From NCBI GenBank assembly GCA_022559985.1, contig JAFJTR010000097.1, forward strand, positions 1 through 64,000: a stretch of 64,000 nucleotides of DNA. The letters are read 5' to 3'. The position numbers were made by a program, and so were the translations under genes. The stretch comes from Parastagonospora avenae f. sp. tritici 18332-5. Lineage: Eukaryota > Ascomycota > Dothideomycetes > Pleosporales > Phaeosphaeriaceae. This document shows, piece by piece, positions 48,500 through 59,297 of the stretch (position 1 is its first letter; each line of letters begins with the position of its first letter). The notes under the pieces were generated by a model, which ran no database searches, was not told the DNA's origin, and was given only the letters and a program-made list of their open reading frames with translations.

Positions 48500-48947
48500 C
48501 TACTCCTTGTCAGTGACAGCTTCAAGCAAAGGCTCATCCACTGCAGCGGGTCCACGTGACCCAACAAGTGTGTCGCAGATCGTCTGGGGCTTTCTTACCG
48601 GCAGCATCTGCACGCTGGGCGTCGGCAGAGAAGGGTCCAGTCCTGCTCCTGTTGTTTCTTTTGCTCCATAACCAGATTGCCGATCCGATACCACAGCAAG
48701 CCGTCAACTTGACCATTCCCACAAGCGTCAGAGTCACCCAGCCGTCACTAACTACGAAGGGATTGAGGACAGAGACCAGACGATAAGCCGAGTTCTTTAT
48801 ATTCCCCGGTCTGTTAGGGTCCGTGACGGCCTGTGTTACTTGGGCGCTGGTTGGTCCGGCAAAAGCACTCTTCAGCAGCAAGACGAGGGCCTGTGGAAGA
48901 CGCAACGTGCCATTGTGAGACGAGCAAGGACGCGAATGAGGCTCCAT
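48500..48947 (-). CDS. Small membrane protein of unknown function
   Basis: Two exons, complement(48599..48947) and complement(48500..48540), join across a 58-bp intron (GTAAGA donor, GCTGCAG acceptor); phases match and give 129 residues ending LLEAVTDKE. The middle carries one or two hydrophobic segments (LNPFVVSDGWVTLTLVGMVK and LTACCGIGSAIWLW), followed by a basic KRNNRSR stretch, which suggests an integral membrane protein with a soluble acidic tail. I do not recognise the family. The stop lies only 59 bp upstream of the ATG of the next minus-strand gene, so the downstream gene's promoter must overlap this gene. An upstream exon cannot be excluded, because the ATG context is ordinary. Confidence 0.68.
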
Positions 48948-50576
48948 CGCTCTTTGCGTGGCCCAGCGCTGAATGTATATTCAACGGGGCGTGGAGATGC
49001 TGGCGGGCGGGCGGGCACGGTGGGCAATCCTCGTACAACGCGGCAGCCAATGGAATGGGGAAATGCAAATCGTGCTCTGATCTCTGGCGGCGGATCACCG
49101 GTGCCTGGGAACAACTGGTAGGGTGGGATGCGCGCACGTTGGGAATGCAGCGAATGTGCTGCTACGAGTAGAATGTTTTAATCTGCAACGGGATGATGTG
49201 TTGGGGTTGTGATGGTCGCATGTTGAAAAGCAATGACGGGCGATAAGGGCCAGCGAAGGGTGATTGGAGATGGCGATGAGCAAAGTGAAGCGATGAGATG
49301 CAGACGACGCGAAGAAGATACTGCGCAGGAATGGGACAGAGCGCGATCGCAGAACATGGAGGATGGCTGTTGCGAAGTGAAAAATGACGTTGGGCTCTTT
49401 CCTTGCGGGTAGACGGGAGCGGCGTTGGGATCGTGTGTTCATTCCTTGGCACCGCGACAGGGCTGTGTCCGAATGAGCCATCGACTGACCCCTGACTATC
49501 ATGCCCATCATCAGCTCGCTTCTGATCCGACGATGCGACAGACTTTTCCTTTGCTCGATGTCATTTGAATCTGCTTCCTTCGACTCCCATCGCGATATAC
49601 CCTTGCGAGCAATCAGGCTGCCACAGCCCCAGCCACTATGAAGAGTACCGGCTGACGGCCGTGTTGGCACTCACCACATCTTGAAGTCTTCACACTCTAC
49701 GCGTCGGGCTGACTGATCTGGTCAGCTGACCTCCAATGATAAACGCACCGGAGCGGGAGGAATGATTGATGATATCACGCTCTGACTTCAGCGTTGGATC
49801 GAGCTTATCCATCACGTGCTGTCGTCATTGACATTGATGGATGCTTGACCTTCCTGGCTTCCACCATTGATCCGATTCGGCAATCCTACTTTCTCCCACA
49901 CAACTCACCGCATCGCCGCATCGTCGCATCACGAGTGTCCTGTAGTGCATCAAACGCCTCAGCCTCCGCCGTTGACTGAACCAAGTCTGGCCAAGTTCCG
50001 GTCTTCTTGCCGGCGTCCATGAAGTCGGGATTTGGCCGTAGTCCACGAAGAAATATCCGCCGAGCACCGCAAGTCTGCACTAGTGATTGGAGGCCGACGC
50101 GACCTCCAATCACCGTCTAATCGCTCACGATACACGACTTTGGTATTGGCTGTCTGTCGTCCCACAGGCCAGACTAACATGTTGTAGCGCGAGGGGCTGC
50201 TGCCATTTTCCTTGTACCCCTCCATCCGAGGATCGTCAAGTCAAGGGAAATGGGTTTGACCGCTGAGCAGCCCCACCAGACGGCGCTGAAGATTGGCTAT
50301 TGCTTGCTTGCAACTGGGGTACCACCAGCTTCCGACCGAATTTATGGGTCGTTTGGTGACGAGACTGGTCCGCTAGGTACTCGATATCGGCTGGACTATC
50401 ACCGTATCTCGTCGCGGTCGTCACGCAACTTCACTTTCCATGCACTTTCTGTTCTATTCCTAGTATCTACCAGTATATCAATACACGAGGCGTCTTTGCC
50501 TGTAATATCCCTCGCCATCATACCTCACGTTTACCATACTTTGCTTCTACAATCTCCGGTATAACGCTCTCCCACA
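48948..50576. promoter_or_regulatory. Divergent 1.6-kb intergenic region
   Basis: This lies between the start codons of the small membrane protein (minus strand) and the dihydroxy-acid dehydratase (plus strand). It contains open frames of up to 191 codons on the minus strand, but none shows a motif or splice signal. CT-rich leader sequence precedes the dehydratase ATG. Confidence 0.45.
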
Positions 50577-52751
50577 ATGGATCCGCGCAACCTTGAGAAG
50601 CAGCGAGAGCCAGAGGAGCCGCGCTTCCTCACATTCCCGCATCTGCCAGAGGACGCCATGCGAGATGGCAAGCCTGCGTTGAACAAATACTCGTCTACTC
50701 TTACTGCCGGCCACAATTTTCCGGGAGCTCAGGTTCGCCTTGCCAGAGAACAATCCTCTATGGACCTAACCAGCTGACCCTCAATACAAGGCCATGCTTT
50801 ATGCGGCTGGCGTTCCCTCGAAGGAAGCCATGAAGACACAGCCTCATGTAGGCATTGCGAGTGTGTGGTGGGAAGGCAACCCATGCAAGTGAGCAATTTT
50901 GAACACCCCACGTTGTCGTCATGGTACTTACAATGCTGCAGCATGCATTGTAAGTTCCCGCATCTGGATATCCACGCCGCGCCATTGGTTCGGAGCATCC
51001 CAATGCTGCACCGCCACGTGGGATTTTTACATTGACTGAGAACTGCAGTGCTCGACCTAGGAAAGGAGATTAAGAAAAATGTCCAGGCCGATAATATGCT
51101 GGCATGGCAGTACAACACTGTGGGCGTGTCGGATGGTATTACGATGGGTGGAGAGGGTCGGTCATCTTGATCCTGGTGTTGGCTTCGACTTGCTGAACGT
51201 ATACAGGCATGCGCTTCTCTCTGCAAACTCGCGAGATAATAGCAGACAGTATTGAGACGGTCACGTGCGCACAACATCACGATGCGTGTATTGCCATCCC
51301 TGGATGCGACAAGAACATGCCTGGTGTCATCATGGCATTTGCCCGTCACAATCGACCATCGATAATGGTATACGGTGGTTCAATAATGCCAGGCTATTCC
51401 GAGACGCTCAAGAAGCCCATCAACATCTCAACATGCTACGAGAAACACGGTGCTTACATCTACAAGAATTTGGAGAGTGCCGAAAAGGGCAAGTTCTCGC
51501 CTGAAGAAATCATGGACGACATTGAGCGCAATGCATGCCCTGGTGCCGGTGCGTGTGGTGGCATGTACACAGCCAACACCATGTCCACGTCAATTGAGGG
51601 TAAGCCTAAAACTAACCTCCTTCATATCTACACTAACAATATCTAGCAATGGGTCTCACCTTGCCCAACTCATCCACCACACCTGCCACATCCCCAGCCA
51701 AGATGCGCGAATGTGCCAAAGCCGCCGCCGCCATCCGCGTCTGCATGGAAAAGAACATTACGCCCCGGAAACTGCTCACCAAGGCCTCCTTCGAGAACGC
51801 CCTTGTCATGATGATGGTCCTCGGCGGCTCGACCAACGCCGTCCTGCACATGCTCGCCATGGCCGGTACAGCAGGTGTCCCCCTAACCCTCGATGACTTC
51901 CAGCGCGTGTCCAACAAGATCCCGTTCCTCGCTGACCTCGCGCCCTCTGGCCGCTATATGGCCGCCGACCTCTTCGACATCGGCGGCATGCCCTCGGTCA
52001 TGAAACTCCTCGTCGCCGCCGGCCTCCTCGACGGCAGCATTCCCACCGTCACCGGCAAAACCCTCGCGGAAAATATCGAGCCCTACCCCTCCCTACCACA
52101 GGATCAGGTCCTCATCCGCCCTCTATCTAACCCCATCAAAGCTACCGGCCACATCGAGATCCTACGCGGCAACCTCGCGCCCGCCGGCGCCGTGGCGAAG
52201 ATCACGGGTAAAGAGGGCTTGATATTCCGCGGGAGGGCGATGGTGTTTGACAAGGAGCACCAGCTTGACAAGGCGCTTAATGAGGGTCGCATTCCGCATG
52301 GCGAGAATATTGTCGTCGTCGTGCGCTACGAGGGACCAAAGGGTGGCCCGGGCATGCCCGAGCAGCTCAAAGCCAGCGCGGCGATCATGGGCGCGAAACT
52401 TACTAACGTCGCGCTGATTACGGACGGAAGGTATAGTGGTGCGAGCCACGGGTTCATTGTCGGGCACATGTGTCCTGAGGCGGCTGTCGGTGGGCCGATT
52501 GCTGTGGTGAGAGATGGGGATGTTATCACTATTGGTAAGTCTGGTTGTGGGGCTGGAGAGCGAGAGTGAAGGCTAACTTATGGGCAGATGCGGAGAAGAA
52601 TCGCATTGATATGGATGTGAGTGATGAGGAGATTGCGGCGAGGTTGAAGGAGTGGAAGGCGCCGAGTATGCCGGTTACGAGGGGTGTCTTGGCTAAGTAT
52701 GCGAGGTTGGTGGGTGATGCTAGCCATGGCGCGATGACGGATTTGTTTTGA
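50577..52751 (+). CDS. Dihydroxy-acid dehydratase (ILV3 family), seven exons with an 8-nt microexon
   Basis: Dehydrates 2,3-dihydroxy-3-methyl acids to 2-keto acids in branched-chain amino-acid synthesis. Exons: 50577..50732, 50791..50888, 50942..50949, 51049..51156, 51207..51599, 51647..52534, 52588..52751; 604 residues. The 8-nt exon (CATGCATT) is needed to build the conserved NPCNMHLLDL. The three cysteine ligands expected for the iron-sulphur cluster are present: C84 (NPCNMH), C157 (PGCDKNMPG) and C234 (ACPGAGACGGMYTANTM). GGSTNAVLH, ITDGRYSGASHGF and the C-terminal VTRGVLAKYARLV are also present. The N-terminus is acidic (MDPRNLEKQREPEEPR), with no presequence-like amphipathic helix, so this is probably a cytosolic paralogue rather than the mitochondrial housekeeping enzyme; that is inference. 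Confidence 0.92.
50942..50949 (+). other. 8-nt microexon of the dehydratase gene
   Basis: It is flanked by TGCTGCAG before and GTAAGT after. Codon AA|C, then ATG CAT, then T|TG gives N-M-H-L in the invariant NPCNMHLLDL block. Skipping it would break the frame. Confidence 0.85.
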
Positions 52752-53066
52752 GGAGGGAGGCGATCGAGTCGTGACAAGCTTGGTGGCAGTTTGGAAGTCT
52801 GGTTTTGATCAAGTTAGAGGGCATGGCACAGCGCCAATGAGGAACGAACAGTGCGACGGTTTGAACTTGTGACAAGTCAACGAGAAGATGGCACGTGCAA
52901 GTATTGAGTGGGTATCATGTTGCTTTTCAGGCCAAGCCCGCTTCCATTGGAAATCCTAGGCTATGATGCCCCAGCGAAGTCATGTTCTCAACGCCATAAG
53001 CCGTAAACCGTAGATCCGTTACCGCCCCACAATCAAATGCTAGCAGGTTTTCCCTTGTGCAAACGT
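52752..53066. other. Convergent intergenic region
   Basis: This 315-bp stretch between the dehydratase and rps19 stop codons shows no gene. Confidence 0.5.
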
Positions 53067-53825
53067 CTACTCGTCATCCTCTTCCTCCTCGGCCTCGAGG
53101 GTGGTCTGCGCAATTCGGTCCAAATCACGCTGGCCGGACTGTGTGATGCGGCGGCCACCCTTGTCCTCATCCTGCTCGAGGACACCGATCTTCTCGAGAG
53201 CCTGCATGACCTTGCGGTCGACGGAGCCGGAGGCGTCAGTGTGGTGCGATGGGCGCGAGCCACGGTTCTTGGTGGAACTAAATTCATCCGTCAACATGCC
53301 ATAACAATTCTGATATCATAGGTTCCGTACCCGTGAGCCTTGCGCAGGCGGCCGACACCAACGGTCTTGCGCATGTAAACGTGACGAGCGACAGCGGCGG
53401 CACGGACGTAGAACCAGTCGATGTCCTGAGGAGGCAGCTCGTTGGAGTCTATTGGCAGATCGTTAGACGTGCGAAAAACATCGCAGTCAGCGGGGAGGGC
53501 AACGTACGCGAAGTCTTGACAGTATCAACCCAACCTGTAGATAAGCGGTCAGCAAGCTGAAGTTATCCCCCAGTTACGGGATTCAGGCTTTTTCTTCACC
53601 CGTTGGATTGACACGAACCTGGGCTGGCAAATGTTAGCTGATTGTTGGGAATAATGAGGAGGTGGTCAAAACGTACATGGGAAGCTTTCCCTGCCTCTTC
53701 AAGAAGGCGGCATAGGCACCGATGAACTTCTGCGCCTGTGGGAGTTGTTAATCACGCTGCTGCTGGTTGCTGTTCTCGAGATGGCGGTCGCGTACCTCAA
53801 CGTCCTTGACTGTAACACCACCCAT
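53067..53825 (-). CDS. rps19: 40S ribosomal protein S19 (eS19), six exons with a 5-nt microexon
   Basis: Small-subunit ribosomal protein. Exons: complement(53796..53825), (53677..53735), (53619..53623), (53508..53534), (53331..53448), (53067..53277); introns 60, 53, 84, 59 and 53 bp; 149 residues, the usual length. Conserved blocks: GVTVKDVE, AYAAFLKRQGKLPIPGWVDTV, ELPPQDIDWFYVRAA, VARHVYMRKTVGVGRLRKAHG, RGSRPSHH, LEKIGVLEQD and GGRRITQSGQRDLDRIA. The 5-nt exon CCCAG supplies I-P-G between exons 2 and 4 and is required for the frame. Splitting into very small exons (30, 59, 5 and 27 nt) near the 5' end is common for fungal ribosomal-protein genes, though five bases is extreme. It is divergent from the HET gene; 263 bp separate the starts. 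Confidence 0.93.
53619..53623 (-). other. 5-nt microexon of rps19
   Basis: On the minus strand it is CCCAG, preceded by GCTAACATTTGCCAG (branch site and acceptor) and followed by GTTCGT. Direct joining of the neighbouring exons would run into a stop, while inclusion gives the conserved KLPIPGWVDTV. Confidence 0.82.
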
Positions 53826-54088
53826 TTTTGTCGGTATTGATCGAGTTGTCGGGGTAATTGAGAGAGGTGTTGGGTCTTGTCGATGGCTGCGTCGGAAGCT
53901 GTTCGAGGAATATCGAAATTCGAGATTGGTGGCTCGCTTAGCCAACGGGAACGGGTCCTGGAAAAACGTCGGGCCGGCGCTTGCCCCACCCTCACCCATC
54001 CCTTGGCTGGCGTGACGAAATCCACGCGCAAATCACATCTAGCGTGTGTCGCGTTGGGGCAGTCAGCGCATCCGATGCAACGGGCACG
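53826..54088. promoter_or_regulatory. Shared divergent promoter of rps19 and the HET gene
   Basis: Only 263 bp separate the two start codons, so promoter elements for a highly expressed ribosomal gene and a HET-domain gene must overlap or adjoin. No named factor site is claimed. Confidence 0.55.
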
Positions 54089-56496
54089 ATGACGGAGATG
54101 ACACCCGAGGAGACTCCTTCTGAAATTGAGGCTGTCATCGATGAGTGCCCCCATTGCCCTGAAACCCTATACACCTTCGACACGGGCGATTATGATGTCG
54201 CTGAGTCTTACGACTACTTCCACAAGCCTTGCCTTTCCCCAACCTGTACCGAGTTCGAACATCTCAAGAGTGCGCTGTGCGATCAGTGTCTCCATCTTCG
54301 CCTATGGCATTTGCTAAAATGCATGTCATGGGGACCTGGACATGACGCACTCGAGGTCAACCTTGACCGACCATTTCGACGAGAACAGTTCATGTCCAAG
54401 ATGTGCCCATTCTGCCAGCTGATACAGACCTTGTTGCTGCCTGGTACATACGACCCAGCAAAATTGGAGTCTGGCGATCCGCTCTTCATGAGCATTGATG
54501 AAGACGCGTGCATTCAACTGAGTCTAGCCAAGCTCAGCGAGCAGATGTCCAGTGCAATTGCAGCAGTTTTTGTGGATAGCGGCGCTAGCATCTTTAGGAC
54601 CCCGACCATTGGAGCCTTGCACATCGCCTTGGACGGGCAGGGTAGGTTGGTACTCTGTTCCCACAGGGCACTGTTGACACGGCACAGCAGCAGCCGAGAC
54701 CCTCGTAGGCTCCATGATAGAATGGAATCGAATCCGCGAGGTAATCAAAACGTGTCGTAGAGACCATGTGGAATGTCAGAAAGCCGCCTCTCCTCACCTT
54801 CCTGGTGGCTTCCGAGTCATCGATGTCACCAACAGGTGCATAGTGCAGAAGGAGCAATGTGACTTTGTGGCGCTGAGCTACGTTTGGGGCGCTGATACCA
54901 GCATGATCACCTACAAGAGCAATATCGAGGAGCGGAGACGCCACGGGAGCCTTTCAACATCTCGAATGCCACAAACTCTCGAGGATGCAATTCAAGTCTG
55001 CCAGCATTTGCAGGAGCGGTACCTCTGGATCGATAGGCTCTGCATCATCCAGGACGATGCAGAGGACAAAGCGCGGCAGATTAGATCGATGGATATCATT
55101 TATTCGGCAGCGCGCTTTGTGATCATGAATACTCATGGTGATGGCGCGACTTACGGTATTCCGGGAGTCAGCCGCTGGCGCCATGTCATGCAGTCTAGTG
55201 TTCCACTGCCCGGGATTACCGTGACGAACCAGGTCCGTGAAACAGGGAACGACTCTTTGGATACATGGACGACTCGTTGATGGTATTGTACACCGAATTT
55301 TGATGGAAATTGGCACTGACCGTATAAACAGGACATATCAAGAAGCAGTTCTCGCTCAACGAAAGCTTTACTTCAGAAATAGAAGCATCCACTACGAGTG
55401 CGAGCACGGTATCCTACACGAGGACGCCTTCAACTACGATGCAACCCTTCGCTATAGAGACTTGCGACTTCATTTTCAACAATACTCTTTGCAAAGGTAC
55501 AACTCAGGATTCACCGCGTACACACGTCATGTTAACCAATACTCTACGCGAGCACTCACCTTCCGGAGCGATGTCTACGGTGCCTTCTCCGGTGTGATGA
55601 ATACGCTCTTTGGGACGGCCGCCGTGTACTACGGATTGTCGCTAGCTCACTTCGATCAATCACTGCACTGGTTCCGTGTAGTGGACGACAAGCCTTTGAT
55701 CAGAGAAGAGCAAGGAATACATTTCCCATCATGGTCATGGTATTCGTACATGTGTGCAGCAGACCCAATACTCCACCAGCAGAACTCGTACCACGGCGCG
55801 CTTACTGCATGGTATACGTACAACGCCGGCAATGACGGCGTAATCGCATTGAACGAGCAGGCTGATGGAGATTTGGATCGCGATTGGCGATTGCTGATGA
55901 GTCTCATTTACAGCGAAGCCGGCATTGCGCACGACTGCAGCGTTTCGTTGCAAGACGAAACATGGAACGACATACACCAAGCAGCCACCAAACGCTGGCC
56001 AGATTACTCGGCCTTCCACAAACAGCTTTCTGGTGTAGCAGATGATCTACAGTCGATTGCTCATCAAGAAGGACGCAAAACGCCGGGCACCATCGTGGGT
56101 CGAACACAGACCGCCCTCTTTAGGCTCGACTCAAAAGATCAGTGGGCAAACATCCTGAGTGCCCAGGGAACTGTTGTTGGTCAGATGTACGGAGCTACAC
56201 CTCGCACGGCAAGAAGAGTAGACTCGTCGCTCAACACCAACTCACAACAAGTCTGCAATTTCGAGTTCATGGCACTGTCGGTATTCGGCAAAGATAGGGC
56301 AAGTACTTTGGTGAGCGTGTGGATGACGAGAAGGTATGGCGATGCCAACGGAGAGAAACTCCATACCGTCCCCATGGTGCAGGTCATGCTCATAGCATGG
56401 GATGGCGATGTTGCTCATAGGGAAGGGTTGGGCTGGGTGTATTTTGCAGACTGGGCTGCGGCCACGCGGACGTGGAAGACAATTATCCTCCAGTAG
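54089..56496 (+). pseudogene. HET-domain (heterokaryon incompatibility) gene interrupted by an in-frame TGA
   Basis: Exons 54089..54641, 54691..55282 and 55332..56496 (introns 49 and 49 bp) fit in phase over 770 codons counting the final stop. Codon 381 (55278-55280) is TGA, where HET proteins have the glycine of the conserved R-G-W-T-Y-Q-E motif: here it reads TTR-stop-W-TYQEA, with the Trp codon split by intron 2. The HET domain starts at FVALSYVWG (about residue 243) and includes YLWIDRLCIIQDD and MDIIYSAARFVIMN. The N-terminus has cysteine pairs (CPHCPE, CDQC, CPFC). After the stop, about 390 more codons remain open (GIHFPSWSWYSYM, a usual HET feature). As written the product is a 380-residue truncated protein. 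The start could also be the ATG at 54098. Confidence 0.85.
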
Positions 56497-57039
56497 GACG
56501 CTTCGATTGTATATCCGCCTTACGAGGTAAGCGATATCGTCGGGAACTTTCTGTATCATTTTGGTTCGAACACATACACCACACGTCATGTGAAGTATCC
56601 GTCTCTAAACACGATATGGTATCAATTCAGCCACTTGACGCAAGCAATTGAGCTGTGGCAACCCGAGGACGGGATTCAATTATCCTCCAGTGAAATACGT
56701 CTAGAGTACGCGCCTTACAAGACGGATGCCCTGTCAGCCAAGGCCAATTGCGTGCATTTTGCCGTTCTCCTATTCTGGACGCATACATATAGTGTAAAAG
56801 TACTGCGATGAGACTAAGCTGTGCTCCAATACCGATCAAGCCACCAGAAATATTGCAACACCTTTACCTCAGAAGATAGGATTGCTGTATGCCAGTTGCT
56901 CCGATCCATATCAGGCTTAGCTCCTAGTAAAATCCTACTTAGCGGCACATGCAGCAAACCCCCACGCATCTCCTTGGCACGACAGTTCAACCTCACGCAG
57001 GTTCGATAGCAGACGTCTTGTGTTCTAATTTTACCAAAC
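56497..57039. other. Intergenic region
   Basis: This 543-bp stretch holds the 3' end of the HET gene and the promoter of the histidine-phosphatase gene. No gene is visible. Confidence 0.5.
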
Positions 57040-57916
57040 ATGGCAGATCTCGATGCTTCTACGCCTCGTTGCTTCATCGCCCGTCACGGTAAGCATTAGA
57101 CTCATTCCGCTCCACCGATGTAACATCCCAGGTCTCTAAGACGAACGCCAGGTGAGACTGAATGGACCAAGAACGGCCGCTACACTGGCTCTACCGAGCT
57201 CGAGTTGACTACGGATGGCGTCAAGCAGGTCTCAGGAACAGCTTCGCATCTCGTGGGCTCCGGGAAATTGATCGACCCAGCACGTGTTGTGCAGGTGTTT
57301 GTCAGCCCCAGGAAGCGCGCACAGCAGACTTTCAACTTGCTCTTCGAGAGCTCGGGAATGATGCTTGATGACGAGAAGGTTAAGCTCGAAGAGGAAATCA
57401 CGGAGTGGGATCACGGCATGTATGAGGGGTGGCTGAGCAGTGAGATTAGGAAGAGTCGTAAAGAGAGGGGCTTGGATACGGAGAAGGAGTGGAGTATCTG
57501 GAGTGATGGGTGTGAGGGCGGCGAGTAAGTCGATTCTGGATGCACGATGGCCTGTGTGTAAGAGTCGTGGTACACTAACGGATCGTTCTAGAACTCCACA
57601 GCAAGTGACTCAAAGGCTGGACAGTTTGATCGCAAAAATTCGCAATATACAGAGGCCGCACATGAATGGAGAGCAACCGGCTGATATCGTTGTTGTCGCT
57701 CATGGTATGAGTCTCCGATGCTTCGTCAAAAGGTGGTTGGGCTACCCCTTGGACATGCCTTTGGCGCTCATGCTATCTCCTGGCGCCATTGGTATTCTCA
57801 GGTATGTCTGCATGCATCGGACTCGGTCGAGAGGAAACGCTGACGACCACAGTTACTTGAAGCATGACATTGAGCAACCAGCTTTCTTCGTGGGCATGTC
57901 TCTTCCGCCTCTTTGA
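57040..57916 (+). CDS. Histidine-phosphatase-superfamily protein, SHB17-like (sedoheptulose-1,7-bisphosphatase type)
   Basis: Four exons, 57040..57088, 57152..57524, 57592..57801 and 57853..57916, with introns of 63, 67 and 51 bp; 231 residues. The phosphohistidine motif ARHGETEWT is built across the first intron (CAC G|GT). GRYTGSTELELTTDG, FVSPRKRAQQTFNLL and EITEWDHGMYEG carry the arginine and acidic residues of the superfamily. VVVAHGMSLRCFVKRWLG supplies the second histidine. The order and the WDYG-like WDHGMYEG motif resemble yeast Shb17, which feeds the non-oxidative pentose phosphate route; at 231 residues it is somewhat shorter. Other cofactor-independent acid-phosphatase-like activities are possible. 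Confidence 0.85.
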
Positions 57917-59297
57917 TGAAGCCATGCGGTCACAATGGCCTGACTGGGCGGAAGAATTCATATATGCCATCGAAATAGCATGGAAGGAATCGAACGACGG
58001 GCTCAGTCGAGCTACATATCTGATTCGCGCACTATCGCAGTTCTGTCCTAGTGGCGCCTCGTCTCCAAACATCACCTGCCGGCTTCGGCAATCTTGACTA
58101 GCTCCACATCAATCTATCTCCGTCTCGGTGGCACTCGGTCGTTATCATGCTCACCGCGAATGCGCAACCTTTTCCCTCGCAGGACGTTTGCAACAGCCAC
58201 TCGCAAGCCTTTGCCAATGTGGTTATTTGTTGAAACAAGCTCAGGGCCTGCCTCGGCATCGTAAGGACTCCAGGTGCGTGCGCGGATTTATGCCCTACAC
58301 GTGCAATGTTTCCTGGGGCACTTTTGCGATCAAAGCAACGCGTTTGCGAATGCGCTCGGCGTCTAGTGTTTCGAAGGTCCATCAACCAATAGGGAGCATC
58401 CGAGTCGCCGTCGCAGAGGTTAGACTGGACACACGGATCCACATGGTATGAAACGTCGTTCATTAAAGGACGGGAGAAACACTATCCAATTCGAACGACC
58501 CCACCAGCCACGTTATGCGCTAGTCTTTGACGGTAGGCAGAGAAGCGAGCATATCTGGGAATTTCCTGACGAACACGTCTACAACACGTGTGGATGCGGG
58601 AATGTAGGAGTATGCACCCTAGTCGGCACTGATCTTCCGACGTGGCACAGCAACCACATCATGCACCAAATGAAACAATCGGGGCTCCTCATTTGCTGAA
58701 AATTCGCCTCGTCCAGATCTGGGGATATTTTTCCCCCAGTCATCGACGGCCATGATGCTAGCTGCCCTGTTAAGGCTCAGCCGCTAAACAAGCTTCGCCT
58801 TTAAGCTTATGGCGTCCGTCACGGTATCTGAAGGAACCCGAAACGAAGGAGACTTGCCGCCACTAGAGGTTAGAACTCAGCACGGTGGCTAGCAAGTGCG
58901 ATCAGCTTCCTGTTGCTGAAGCACCGGCTAATGCTATACTGTACGCGCTGTTGCTATTTTGCACATGGTTGCAGGCTCAGGATCGAATTCTCCTGAGTGT
59001 CCACGACTCACAAGGGTTCCCCGCGTGTCGGAGAAATCCAGTCCTTCCGGTAATCTCAGTGTTGTGTTCCCGGTGGTTCTAGCAGCGTTGTGTGACCCCG
59101 GTCTCAATCTCGAGCCCAGGCAAGTCCAGTAGACCCACCATCTTGTCTACTTGGTACTGCAATACTAGGATCGTCGACCGAAGTGCGGGAGAACACAACC
59201 ACAGCTATATAAGCAATGCTTCCCTTCACCTTGGCCATCTTCACCCAACTACAACGCATTCACTCATTACCAACAAATCAATAAACCAGTCGATACA
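57917..59297. other. Intergenic region upstream of the GH62 gene
   Basis: This 1.4-kb stretch contains short open frames only (for example 84 codons from the ATG at 58448), none recognised. Its right part is the GH62 promoter, listed separately. Confidence 0.45.
59206..59212 (+). promoter_or_regulatory. TATA box of the GH62 gene
   Basis: TATATAA lies 92 bp before the ATG, followed by a pyrimidine-rich leader. Further upstream are a CCCCGG at 59096-59101, which fits the carbon-catabolite repressor CreA consensus SYGGRG on the minus strand, and GGCTAA/GGCTAG at 58926 and 58883, which fit the xylanase activator XlnR core GGCTAR. These short motifs occur by chance, so only the TATA box is claimed. 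Confidence 0.55.

Noticed and set aside
49095..49670. 191-codon minus-strand frame between the small membrane protein and the dehydratase
   Set aside because: No motif, no start context or splice signals, and a Cys/His/Ser/Arg-rich composition typical of non-coding DNA.
51600..51646. Separate downstream dehydratase gene starting at the ATG of MGLTLPNSS
   Set aside because: The preceding exon ends at a good GTAAGC donor in matching phase, and the joined product is one full-length enzyme.
57440..57790. Long plus-strand frame crossing the SHB17-like introns
   Set aside because: It reads through two good introns; only its last 20 codons coincide with the real final exon.
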